This document shows, one piece after another, positions 46,846-58,148 of a DNA stretch of 64,000 bases. The position numbers were made by a program, and so were the translations under genes. The notes under the pieces are model-generated. The model was not told where the DNA came from. It saw nothing but the letters and a program-made list of their open reading frames with translations, and searched no databases. Source of the stretch: Antitrichia curtipendula (lineage: Eukaryota; Streptophyta; Bryopsida; Hypnales; Leucodontaceae); the NCBI GenBank assembly GCA_951230915.1, contig OX579640.1:25564981-25628980 (forward strand), in the 5' to 3' direction. Positions within the stretch are counted from its first letter, which is position 1, and every line of letters starts with the position of its first letter.

Positions 46846-47404
46846 AAATACATGACTAAATTTTATGTGATTACTAATACCGTATAATTAGAACAAATCC
46901 AAAATTTTGTAAGATGTTCCAAAAAGAATTATATTAACATCATTTGTAAAATTTCAAAAATTTACACATATACAAAAGTTTAAATTCTTTTTAGAATCCA
47001 CTTCAATGATTATTGGCTTGCTACTCCTCTTCTTTACAAAATGTATATAAAATTGAGAGAGTTTTTTATTATCATTTTTATAAACATCAAAAATACTATA
47101 ATTGCCTCGGATTCCAACATAAATTTTTTGGAAAGTAAAAAAAGCACTATTCATGTTCAAATAATTTTTTTCCTCTGGAACTACAATTTTTGCCTAAAAT
47201 AATTGATCATACAAAATCGTTATAATCTTAAAAGCCAATGGTCAAAAATTTTCACCATTAATTTTACGTATACTCGACAAATCAGTCTTTACTTTTGTAC
47301 ATTTAAGATTAAGAAATTCAAGCACATCTATGTGCAAAAACATATCGAAGTAGTTGAATTCATTGAAAAATCCCACGTTCAAGAAGTCGGCGGGCTTTGA
47401 GGGG

Positions 47405-47785
47405 TTAACCCATAAAGGACCAAGCTTTGTTTCGGGCGGCTCACTACAAATGGAGTTTTTATTTATGTTCTTTGAAATTTTTACACAATGCGGGCATAAG
47501 AAGTAGCTTTAAGGTCCAATAGTTTTCTAAACTTTTGAGTACATACCTAAAAAGTTATTGCATGATATGTGATTTTGATTATTTAGTAGTTTAGGGTGTC
47601 TCAAAAAACTTTCTTAGAAATCACTACTCTTGAAAATTAAAGTTTGAAACTGATTCTTTAGATTTATATGAAGGCAGGAAGCTTTGAATCATTCCATTTT
47701 GATCAGTGAGTCAAAAGTTATGATTTTTTTAATTTTCAGACAAATATAGAATAATTAATCTTAAATGAACTCTTAAGTTCATCAT
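47405..47785 (+). mobile_element. Truncated piggyBac-like TTAA MITE
   Basis: TTAACCCATAAAGGACCAAGC marks a left end directly abutting GAGGGGTTAA, which looks like the right end of another copy. The rest (GGCGGCTCACTACAAATGG...TTCTTTGAAATTTTTACACAA) resembles the start of the fold-back region at about 60400. It ends where the next copy begins. Confidence 0.5.
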
Positions 47786-48717
47786 TTAACCCCTAAAGTC
47801 CCAGGGTCAGTTTTCTGTCAAAAACCACTCAAAATTGCAATTTTTGCTGCATTTAGCCAAGAACACAAAAGAAATCATTTTTTTAGGATCTAATTGTAGG
47901 ATCTTGTACTTCACTTGTCCAAGATCATGCGGTAAAAATTTTCATGAAGTTTGACCAAACGGATTGGAAGATATTAGCATTTGAAGTTGGAAAAAGAAGT
48001 TTTTTTAAACTGTGGCCTGCAATTTCAAATGACTTTGACGGCCGTTTGTGGAAAATTTTTGCTCTACGGTGTTTGAATTATTTTTCTTTATATTGAAAAT
48101 GTGAGTTGAAAGTCTAGGAAAAAAATTTCAGAATTAACAACTTGATTTCCATTCTTTAAAAAATTGTTAAGTAGAAGTAGGTCCAAGATTGAGAGAAAAA
48201 CTAAATCGTTAAAATCTCTTAAATGGGATTGAAATACAATAATTCCAATGGTGAGATTGTTTTAGCAAGCAAATGCAACATTACAAAAAAAAATTTGTGA
48301 AAAACTGCAAAAATTGCATTCGGAAATGAATCCTAAAGTTATTTTTTTCAGGAAGATGCTCTAAGTGCCCAAAAACTAAATTTGTCCATAACTTTCTCAT
48401 AACAAATCCAAATGGAATGAATCAAAGCTTCGGACGTAGACAAAAATATATTCTTTCAAAGGAAAATGTCCAAATTTATTTTTTTTGACTTTTTGCAAAA
48501 AAATTTGTGCTGCCCGCCCACCTCCAATTTTGGCTTATTGTGCTATAACTTTTGGTCTTGGGCACCGATTGACACAAAATTTATATTCCCAAGAACCTTA
48601 CATGTTAGTACAGCTCCCCTAAAAGTTTCAAAAAATCACAAAAAAATTTGACCAATTAGGAGCCTACCCGAAGTTGCAAGTTGGCCCCCGCAGGGCCAAT
48701 GGGACTTTAGGGGTTAA
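47786..48717 (-). mobile_element. piggyBac-like TTAA MITE, intact ends (932 bp)
   Basis: TTAA (47786-47789) CCCCTAAAGTCCCA ... TGGGACTTTAGGGG TTAA (48714-48717): perfect 14-bp terminal inverted repeats. Its interior is the reverse complement of the 45913 element over long stretches (for example ATATTTTTGTCTACG...GAAGCTTTG, GCATCTTC.TGAAAAA), so the two copies lie in opposite orientation. Confidence 0.8.
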
Positions 48718-50280
48718 CTCGATTTTCTATATTTTTGAGGTTTAAGGGTTTAGGATGGCAGTTCCTTTTGTTTGCAAGATTGCAACAAGACTGTTTCAAA
48801 CATATCGCAATACCGTAACAAAGCCTTTTGTTGCAATACTGCTTTTGTGATATTCTTGCAACAGTATTGAAGTTGTACAAAAAATAGCAAACTATATAAA
48901 AAGACTTGTTACAATACTGAAAGCAGGATTAATATTTTCAGTACTGTTTCAATTTTGATTTTGTATAGTCTTTTAACTTTTTTCAATTATGATTTGCTAC
49001 TTAAACAATGCAAAAATAAGACTATTTCAGCATTGCAACAATTTCTAATTGATTCAAGATTGTTGCACTATTGTTGCAGTTGTTTTTTTATTACACATTG
49101 TTCTATTCTTTTAGGATTGTTTTAGTTTAGAAATTGGCTTCAATTGCAAACAATGCACTTTCTTTATTGATATTTTTAATTGAATCCAACTAGAAATTGT
49201 ATTGTTGTTATTCAAATTTTGAGACTGTTATTGTAATATTACAAAACTGTTTCAAAATTGCCATTATGTTGCTACAAAACCAAAATTTCAAGTAGAATAA
49301 ACTTATAATGAGCAAAGTACCTCATACCTCTTTTCCACACCAATTTTTATAGCTTCATCTCCTGAGACTAATTTCAATTTTGTATTTCAAATTAAATATC
49401 TTCTAATATATTATGGTGGAAAAAAAGATTGATGTTTTTAGGATGGTTCACAAATTGTCACATATTTGACATACTATATCTATGACATATAATGTGTTAA
49501 ATAAATTTATCTTTTTAGATTCCTTTTGATAGGAATATGCTTTCCTACTATGCAAATAGACCTTGAAAACTTCAGCTCCAAAAGATTAAGTTTTGGGACT
49601 GCTATTGTAGTATGAACTTTTAAATTTTATAGTGTGGCAAATTAACAAAAAAAAATTCTAAATACAATTTTTTTTCTAATTTCTAAAAAAAATGGATTAA
49701 ATTACTATCAAGTTAGACATCTCCAATAAAAAATTATAGTTCATGACATTTAGGCTTCAGAAGTTCTAGTGAATGACAATAAGATTCAACTTCATTGTGA
49801 TTTGAAATAGGATTGGTTGTTCTTGCAACGGCCTGTTGTATTTGAAGTTTTTTGTTATGATTGTTATTAACAAAATAACTTATTGGGTTTACATGTAAAA
49901 ATAACTTATATTTGCTTTCCACATATATAGAACTCTAGAAAATCAATTTCAAATTTTCATATTTGAGAACAGTGATTCTATTTGAGATGCCTACACTGTC
50001 CAAATGGAGAAACCATCTACATATTAGGCTGTAATTTATGATTCATATTTTCAAGTTTCTTAAAATGAAGTGCACATCATTGTCCACACCTTCTATTAAA
50101 GTTTAGGCTCCGCAAATGAAAAACCGTGGTCACATATACCTATCCACAATTCTTATGTTGCCTAAAATTGTGGCTTTGTCTTTTAGGGCTTATTACTTTC
50201 TCATTATCCAAACAATTAATACTTTCCAGAAAAATTGAAAATCGGTGGAGTAATACTGAATGACAGCGTTGGTTAACTTC
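48718..50280. other. AT-rich, no gene
   Basis: Low-GC DNA with several TTGCAATACTG / CAGTATTGCAAC-like words (48800-49100) but no array, gene or element that I can define. Confidence 0.4.
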
Positions 50281-50297
50281 TTAACGACCATTATCCC

Positions 50298-53128
50298 CTT
50301 GGTGAACAAAATGGATTTTGGGCAGGTTCCTATGATCGCGCTTCTTAATGAAATAATCTGAAATTATTTTGTAAGATAGAAAAACTTTTGAGCTTAATGG
50401 AAATATACTTTTATTTTCAATTGGTGCCTAAGAGCTCAAGTTATGCCATTCTAAACATATTTTTCACATTAGCGGGCAGAAAAATAAATCCACAATAATT
50501 TTTCAAAAAGAAATGTTTGAGAAAGTTAATATTTCTTGCTAGAACAAACTCATTTTCGTAATTATTGTATTTCATTCCCATCTTAGAGCTATTAATGATT
50601 TAATTTTTCTTTCAATCTTGGACCTACTTCTACTTAACAATTTTTTAAAGAATTAAAAACAAGCAATTTTATTTTGCAATTTCTTTCTTAGACTTTCAAC
50701 TCAATTTGTCAACACAATAAAATTTAAATTCTAAGTCCAAAGTGCCAAAAATTTGCACAAATGCCGGTCAAAGTCATTTGAAATTGCAAGCCAATGTTCA
50801 AATTTTATTTTTTTCCAACTTGGAATGCTAATATCTTTCAATTTGTGTTGTCAAATTGCATGAAATTTTTATCACATGATTTTAGATAGGTAAAGTACAA
50901 GTTCCTACGGTTAGATTCTTCAAAAAATAGTTTTTTTGTTTTCTTGAATGACCTAAGCAAAAACGATAGTGTTGAGTAGTTTTTGACAGAAAATTGGTCT
51001 TGGTCCTTTAGGCATTAAAGGTAAATAAAATCTAAATAAATTTCATTTGGAGGGTGTTTTGTATTTTTGCATAAAAATGTTTAAGAGTTTAATTTTAGCA
51101 TCAAAAATTTTGATTTAAAAAATCATTGATTATGATTCTTGAATTTAAGATTTTCTTGCAGTGGTGTCCACTGCAATCTTCACTTTCCATACTGTTGATG
51201 GCTCTTGGAAATGAGCCTCAAATACACTATACCTTGGAGAAAAAATGTCGTTAGCAATTTACTTTAAAAATTTGGTATAATATATTTTTTAAATTATAAT
51301 TGATTGATGTTACATTTGTTTGGTCCTTTATCTTCAAATTTTCTTGGTGACCAATTTCTCATCAAATTTCTAAATTTCATATGTGCAAAGAAAATTGAAA
51401 GACTTCAAATCACTTTTATAGTTTCTATAAGCTCCATGACAGATTAAACATTATAATCTATCACTCTATAAGTAATATTGTTCTATTTTTTTTTAGTATG
51501 TGTTTTCTGACATTTCTCATTTAAATTTTTATGGTTACATTAAAAAAAATGTTGATTCCACTTATCAGAATGTTGGTTTCTTATTCAAGTGAGAGCAAAT
51601 TCCGACAAATTCCAAAAAAACCTAGGACATGTATGGGTTGAGGGCCTAAGGTAGAAGGCTTAAGAATAGTTCGGACATTAAGAACCAATCACCTATAAAA
51701 TGCATATAATTTGTACATGCTATTTTTTCATAGCCTTCATTGATGTACAAACTGTTTATATTTCAGTGGTGGACGATTTTTGGAGCCCTATGCCAATTCA
51801 ACTTCAAAATTTCATAGCTAATTCCACAAAGCTCCAAAAAATATGAAACGACTTGGGTTAGATGCCAAATCCACTTTTCTTTCAAAGAATATTTACTGAA
51901 AAATATTTCAAAAAAGTTTCACCTCCCCGAAATTCAATTCTAGTCCTTATGTGACATGGACGATTTATGGACTTGCTGCCTTAACGGCACTCTCATGACA
52001 CTTGTGCACTGGTTAATTTCTTTTCGGTTTTGTACTTTGCTCTCAAGTCGACTTATGCTGTTTAGATCCGCTCGTCCGAGAACACGAATCAAGAGTAGGA
52101 GAAAGAGTGCCTCGGCGTGGAGCGCATCGCTCACACCCATATCGAGCACAGCCGTTTCCGCTCCCAGGTCGGCGCTCTCCATCTGCATCGCAAATTGCTT
52201 ACGCGACAAGTTGCTGCTATTGCGGCGACTACGACGTCTCCTGCTGGTAAGTATTTGGTTTCGTGTTGGTTGGAGATGTTGCCTGTGGATTATCGGTCTT
52301 GAATTTTGTGGGTTTAGGGTTTGTTGGGGGTGGTTGTGGGTAGGGATTCGAGTTGCCTGATTCAAAGTACCTGTTACAGCCCATCCTTTCTTTCGTCTCC
52401 CGTGCTTGTTCTGCGACACCGATAGATCAAACATTCCATATCAAAATCAGGGTTGCCATTCTTTGATGTACAAAATAACCATAGAGTTTAGAGGAGAAGA
52501 AATTGCACACAACGTTATCTTCTCTTCAACTGTTCCTTCGCATATTAACCTGTACACCGTAACCTGCTCCAACCAACTAAACAAGTGAGCGCAAGAACAA
52601 CAAACTCTTTTGTGGGTAGGGATTCGAAATTGTTTTTCAGCTGCATAATTGTGTTATTACCCCCACTGAGATTTGTTCCGATGAACTATTGGCATGTAAA
52701 GGAGTAATAGATCTAAGAAGACCTTCTTGTATGATCTTATTTGTGAAAAATGCATTTCAGATGGGCCAAGTTTTATATCGCCAGAACCAGTGATGAACAC
52801 TGAATACTTTGGCAGAAAAATAATATGACATTTTGACAGATGTTGGAATCTGCGCTTTGCATCCTCTTATGATTTGCATCTCTTTGTGATTTTCTTACTG
52901 TAAATTCTTGACCTCAGAGTGGTAATTTGTCTGCATTCGTAAGGATTAGTTTTGGTAGCTACAATACTTCAGTATTTAAGGTAAAAGTGGAAAGTCCAAT
53001 TTGCAAGTTAATATTTCATTATAGTCGCTTGCAGTTGTTATAGAGCATAGTTTTTTTGTGCTGATTTTCAATCTCTGAGGGCTTGCGATAGCGGTTACTC
53101 GGGCCAATCTCGTTGCTCTTGAATTCAG
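50298..53128 (-). repeat. Right arm of the long inverted repeat
   Basis: Reverse-complement partner of 23015-27339. Its inner end coincides with a worn TTAA MITE (TTAACGACCATTATCCCC at about 50281 to TGGTCCTTTAGGCATTAA at about 51000-51017). The outer end breaks sharply after CTCTTGAATTCAG at 53128. It carries the same SNF2-like exon and the same exon-like block with a GTAAGT donor (about 52050-52250). Confidence 0.85.
52440..52572 (-). pseudogene. SNF2/INO80-like helicase exon fragment (right arm)
   Basis: At 52516-52563 the minus strand reads VTVYRLIC(E)GTVEEKI, one residue different from the left-arm copy (K to E at the tenth position). Otherwise it is the mirror copy of 23571-23700 and has the same isolated nature. 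Confidence 0.62.
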
Positions 53129-53689
53129 AAAGTGACAGCCGAAAGAAAGTGACAGCCAAAAATTGCACTCACCAGGTTAAGGTGACTATAGAGCAGGTGT
53201 GATTTAAGTGCTCTTGAGCTGGAGGTTCAGGTTCTACGTGAATATAGCCCTCATAATTTCGACCGTTCCATTTTCGAGACCAAGCAGGTGTATATAGAGC
53301 AAATCTGCCTATTGCAAATCACTCTGCTTTCAAGGATTGTATAGGTCACTGCTTTCACGTCCCACATGCTCAATGTACAGAGTGTTCATCCAGATGATGA
53401 CACGGTAAATGCGAGGCAGAAATACTAGACCTAATTAATGACTATTCCACAAGCATTCGTTACAAGCAAGGATGGAACCTCATCTTTGTTTTCAGTTGTA
53501 CTTTGCTCTTAAGTCAAAATTAGTAGTGCTAATTGTTGTGAAGCTAATTGTATACTCTTTTATGATTAATCGTGTAGTATTAGCCTCCCTGTTGGATATT
53601 CCACGGGTTTGAATGACATAGTACGTCATTTTGTCGCATTTCATGGTAATGTCATGATCAGTCTTTCCTCTCCGTTGTGATTCTACAAG

Positions 53690-54142
53690 CATTGTGTGAT
53701 TACTGCAGCAGGGAACCAAGGTGTCTCCGTGGTGGTGAACAGCGCGGACTATGGGAAGGCGAGCGGGAGTACCCCTCGAGTGCATCTTTCCATTTACAAG
53801 GCGTTGAATCAGCAAGGGAATGGAAAAACTTCCGACATCGTGGCTGCCATCGACCAAGCGATCAAGGATGGCGTGGACGTGTTGAGCTTGTCGCTCAGGG
53901 GACTTTCGAACGCGGGCAAGGTCACCTTCACACTCGACTGTGGAGATTGCGTTTCTAGGGCTGTCAAGGTTGGGATTTTCGTGGTCCATGCCGCTGGAAA
54001 CCAAGGCTTGCAAATCTCCACGGTCGAGTCATTCAGCCCGTGGATCATGTCTGCAGGTGCATCCTCCACGGATCGAAGCTACCCGAACTACTTCTTCACG
54101 TCTGATAGCAAAAGCTTCTCTAGACAGGGACTTTGCTCGTAA
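53690..54142 (+). pseudogene. Plant S8 subtilase fragment
   Basis: About 150 aa from the middle of a plant subtilisin-like protease: TAAGNQG, GSTPRVHLSIYKAL, TSDIVAAIDQAIKDGVDVLSLSL, then VHAAGNQG (oxyanion Asn block) and a stretch ending SFSRQGLCS near the usual start of the PA domain. The catalytic Asp and His upstream and the catalytic Ser downstream are missing, and no signal peptide is seen. The 118-bp satellite begins directly after it. A broken fragment, not a functional protease. Confidence 0.75.
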
Positions 54143-54194
54143 GCATCAAATCCTAATCCGACTCTTGGGTCGGAGTTGGTCACGTTTGCAATTT

Positions 54195-55235
54195 TCTTGA
54201 GTGTTGATGTTTTTTGAGGTTTCGGATTTTATTGTGCGGATGACAGATGTCCGGGATGGAGGGTGCCATTGTCACCCTCCTCTTGGGTCGGAGTTGGTCA
54301 CGTTTGCAATTTTTTTGAGTGTTGGTGCTTTTTGAGGTTTCGGATTTTATTGTGCGGATGACAGATGTCCGGGATGGAGGGTGCCATTGTCACCCTCCTC
54401 TTGGGTTGGAGTTGGTCACGTTTGCAATTTTTTTGAGTATTGATGTTTTTTGAGGTTTAGGGTTTTGTTGTGTTGATGGCAGATGTCCGGGATGGAGGGT
54501 GCCATTGTCACCCTCCTCTTGGGTCACGGTTGGTCACGTTTGCAATTTTTTTGAGCATTGGTGCTTTTTGAGGTTTCGGATTTTATTGTGTGGATGGCAG
54601 ATGCCCGGGATGGAGGGCGCCATTGTCACCCTCCTCTTGGGTCAAGGTTGGTCACGTTTGTAATTTTTTTGAGTGTTGATGTTTTTTGAGGTTCAGGGTT
54701 TTGTTGTGTGGATGGCAGATGTCCGGGATGGAGGGTGCCATTGTCACCCTCCTCTTGGATCAGGGTTGGTCATGTTTGCAATTTTTTTGAGCATTGGTGC
54801 TTTTTGAGGTTTCGGATTTTATTGTGTGGATGGCAGATGCCCGGGATGGAGGGCGCCATTGTCACCCTCCTCTTGGGTCAAGGTTGGTCACGTTTGTAAT
54901 TTTTTTGAGTGTTGATGTTTTTTGAGGTTCAGGGTTTTGTTGTGTGGATGGCAGATGTCCGGGATGGAGGGTGCCATTGTCACCCTCTTCTTGGGTCATG
55001 GTTGGTCACGTTTGCAATTTTTTTGAGTGTTGATGTTTTTTGAGGTTTCGGATTTTGTTGTGTGGATGGCAGATGTCCGGGATGGAGGGTGCCATTGTCA
55101 CCCTCCTCTTGGGTCACGGTTGGTCACGTTTGCAATTTTTTTGAGCATTGGTGCTTTTTGAGGTTCAGGGTTTTGTTGTGTGGATGGCAGATGTCTGGGA
55201 TGGAGGGTGCCATTGTCACTTTTCTCTTGAGGTTG
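54195..55235. repeat. 118-bp satellite array, about 9 copies, opposite orientation
   Basis: AGATGTCCGGGATGGAGGGTGCC recurs every 116-120 bp. Reverse-complementing it gives the 2520-3665 satellite. Nearly all copies here keep the perfect GGAGGGTG-CCATTGT-CACCCTCC stem, unlike the mixed array on the left. Confidence 0.9.
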
Positions 55236-55812
55236 GTCATTTCCGTCGTTAGTGCGGATGAGCTTGATGCCGGTTTTAGAGTTTAGAGTTGTCGGTCCAA
55301 TATGATGAGTGCCCGTGTTCCGAGATTAGTACGGGCAGTTCATCTTTTAGGAGTTTGGAGAATTGCGCTACTAGGATCGGCTCTTAGGGTTACGTGTCCA
55401 TTGAAGGATAGTAGGGTTTTTCCAATGGTGACCACTTTTTGAAACGGATGTTTCACCGTTTGTTTAAGGAATTATTTGGTGCGCAATTTTGCTTAATTTT
55501 TATTTTATTTTTTATAATCCATCTTGATATTATTTGATTTTGTTGAATTTAAAAGTATGTTTAGGAGATAATAGAAAAAGACCTTTTTCTACTTTTGTGC
55601 AAAAATAGCATCAACCTATTACAAATTTTTTAAGATTAGACTTGTGAATGAGAGTTGCGAGTGCGAAATCTTTTTTGAACAATTTTCTATTACTTTTTGG
55701 TCAGGACTTATTCTGTTTATGTTGCTTTTGCAGATCAAGGACTTTTAATTTGTCGAAGTTGGAAATTTTTGCAGTTGACTTTTTTTTATAATTATCAATT
55801 TATTTATTTTCA
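55236..55812. other. 5' flank of the JmjC gene
   Basis: No gene seen. The stretch becomes AT-rich toward the JmjC start and is the likely promoter and leader; no clear TATA box stands out. Confidence 0.35.
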
Positions 55813-58148
55813 ATGGATTCAATGACACTAGAGGTAAGTTGTTGCTTGTTATCAACTTATCTTTGACTTCCGTAAGCTATTTGGTAGTTTAGGAAATCAC
55901 TTGTGTGTTTTGGATTTTTATCATTTATTTGTAATTAATGATTTATTCAAGTGATACATGATTTACAACTTCTGTAATATGGCAGGATGGTTATGTATCT
56001 TTGCCTGGTTTGAAACTCGGACATTTATATTGTCCACTGTGCGTGTCCGAATTTCCTCCTCATCAGAGAGAGAGTCATGCTTCAACGACAAAGCATAAAA
56101 GAGCAAATGACAATGGTGAAGCGCTTTACAACAAAGAACGGGACTTGAAGTGGTGTTCTATATGCCAAACTTTGGGAAAGGAAAGAGTCCATGAAAAGAA
56201 TCCAAAACATCTCAAGTGCTTGGATTTGCAACGGGTGGTTATTATTTCTAGTTTCTAATTTTGGTTCTTAATTTTTTAATGAGTATTATGTTTAAGATTA
56301 GATTGTTTATGAAAAAATCAAATGTTGATTTTATATATTAGAAGTTGAATTTTTGAAACTAATATTTGAGCTTCATCTGATGTTTTATTATTTGGAAAAT
56401 TTCTTATATTTTATATTGTATGCATCTTACATAATTGTACAGCGTTATTCCAATTATTTGATTGCGCCTACGAGCAGTAACTTGGACACAAGAGTAACTT
56501 GGAGAAAGGTGAATGTTTCTTAATTTCTTGATCTCTGTCCGTTTGATTTAGTTTTTTCTTAAAAGTATATTTGTACCTTAGATTAAATATCATACTCATC
56601 TAACTATTGATTTTCATTTTTTAACAATAGTTTTATACATTAATATATTGGTTTTTCTATTTGATGATGTAGGAGGATGCTTTTACACTGGAGAATACTG
56701 TATTGGATGATCATGAAAGAGAATTTCTTGAACCTTTTTTTGCCAAGGCTAGGGAGTTAATTTTGACCAAAGAGTGTGGCGTGGAGAACGAAGGATGTCT
56801 GGCATTGATTAAGCTCATGCATTGGATAAATGAGCTTAAAGAAGATGGTTGTAACAGTGAGATTGGAATGAGTATTTGCCAATCTTACAAAACTATCATG
56901 AAAGGCATGAGTAATCCCAAAGTGTCCGAGGTTTGGGTGGTTAAGCACAAACTTCCTTGTGCTCGCGATTTATTTGAGACACTCCGCTATGCTGATGAAA
57001 GAATGTTGATGCACGAGGGATTTTGGGTTGTTCAAGACATGAGTTTTCCCGGAAATATGAAAAATCGCATCAACGCCAACTTAAAGCGTTTATTATGGAA
57101 GAGTTCAAAGTGCTACATGAAGTTTCACGTTCAACCTTTTGGAGCTTCATTCATGCCAAGTCAAGAGGTGGATTACAATACCAATTTGCGTGATTTCATC
57201 GTTTATTCTTTCATGGTGGAAAGCGCTATTGAAGATTTACGGATGCGGTTTCTTGAACCAGGGTCAAACTCATCCGTTTTTCGTGAAGCATTGTTTTATC
57301 ATGTTCCAAACTCATTTGATATTCTTTATGAGCAGAATCTCGATATGAGTGGACATCTGAGGACCCTTCCTCTTGGTTTTCAAAGGGGCGCATCACTTAT
57401 CGATGGTCCAACGTTGCACTTGACTCCACGGACATTAGAAATTGATAACGAAGAGTGCATTGATATTTATGATTTTGCTCCACGCGATTTGGAATTTATT
57501 GAAAAAGGGAATGCAAGTATTGCTCATTCAATTCCGCTTGTGGATGACGCTTTTGGCAAGTGTGCTAAATTGTGGTGCACTAGAGAGCCAGAAAGTGAAG
57601 GCTTGTTGCGTATCATTTCTGGTGTTACCCGAGGCGCCGTTATTGCATCGACTTTTGGAACCCGGACTTCGATTCATGTGGAAGATGCACTTTTGGGCAC
57701 CTTCAATCTATTGGTGCTTGGTGCTCCGAAGATTTGGTATATTGTACCGAAGCACAAGTCCGAGGAGTTTACCAAGTTTTTGAAGAAGCGAAAATGGCTT
57801 AAGCATGTTTATCGCAAGCAATGCCATATTGATTGCTTTTCAAATCGAACCAAGACTTTATCTTCCCAAGACATGGAAAAGTATGAGATTCATCGAATGG
57901 TTCAATACCCAAGAATGACCGTGATGATGGTTCCCGGAATATTGTATCATTGGACGATATCATGTGGTTTCAATTTGGCAGACACCGTGAATTTCTATTT
58001 GAGATTCAACGGGACGGTTGACCTGAATCAACTAAAAAGAATGTGGCAGAACTATGTTGAAGATGGCATAGGCAATTCGATGTCCCACGGATCATCCACA
58101 ACGGCAAATCAATATTTTGAAGTTTGTAAAGGTTTTGGAATCATGTGA
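55813..58148 (+). CDS. JmjC-domain Fe(II)/2OG dioxygenase with two N-terminal zinc-finger-like blocks
   Basis: Four coding exons: 55813-55833 (MDSMTLE), 55986-56234, 56443-56508, 56673-58148; GT-AG junctions, all phase 0, 603 aa. N-terminal part: YCPLC...H-x5-H and WCSIC...H..H, two C2H2-like blocks. The C-terminal JmjC core keeps the metal ligands H447 and E449 (SIHVEDALLGTFN) and H538 (YHWTISCGFNLADTVNF), plus K465 in LGAPKIWYIVP, the usual 2OG contact. JmjC proteins of this build demethylate histone lysines or hydroxylate proteins in the nucleus; substrate unknown. No JmjN or PHD domain is visible, so it is not a classical KDM4/KDM5. The reading frame is clean across all exons. Nothing adjacent suggests a shared operon-like job; it lies between satellite DNA and AT-rich spacer. 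Confidence 0.85.
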
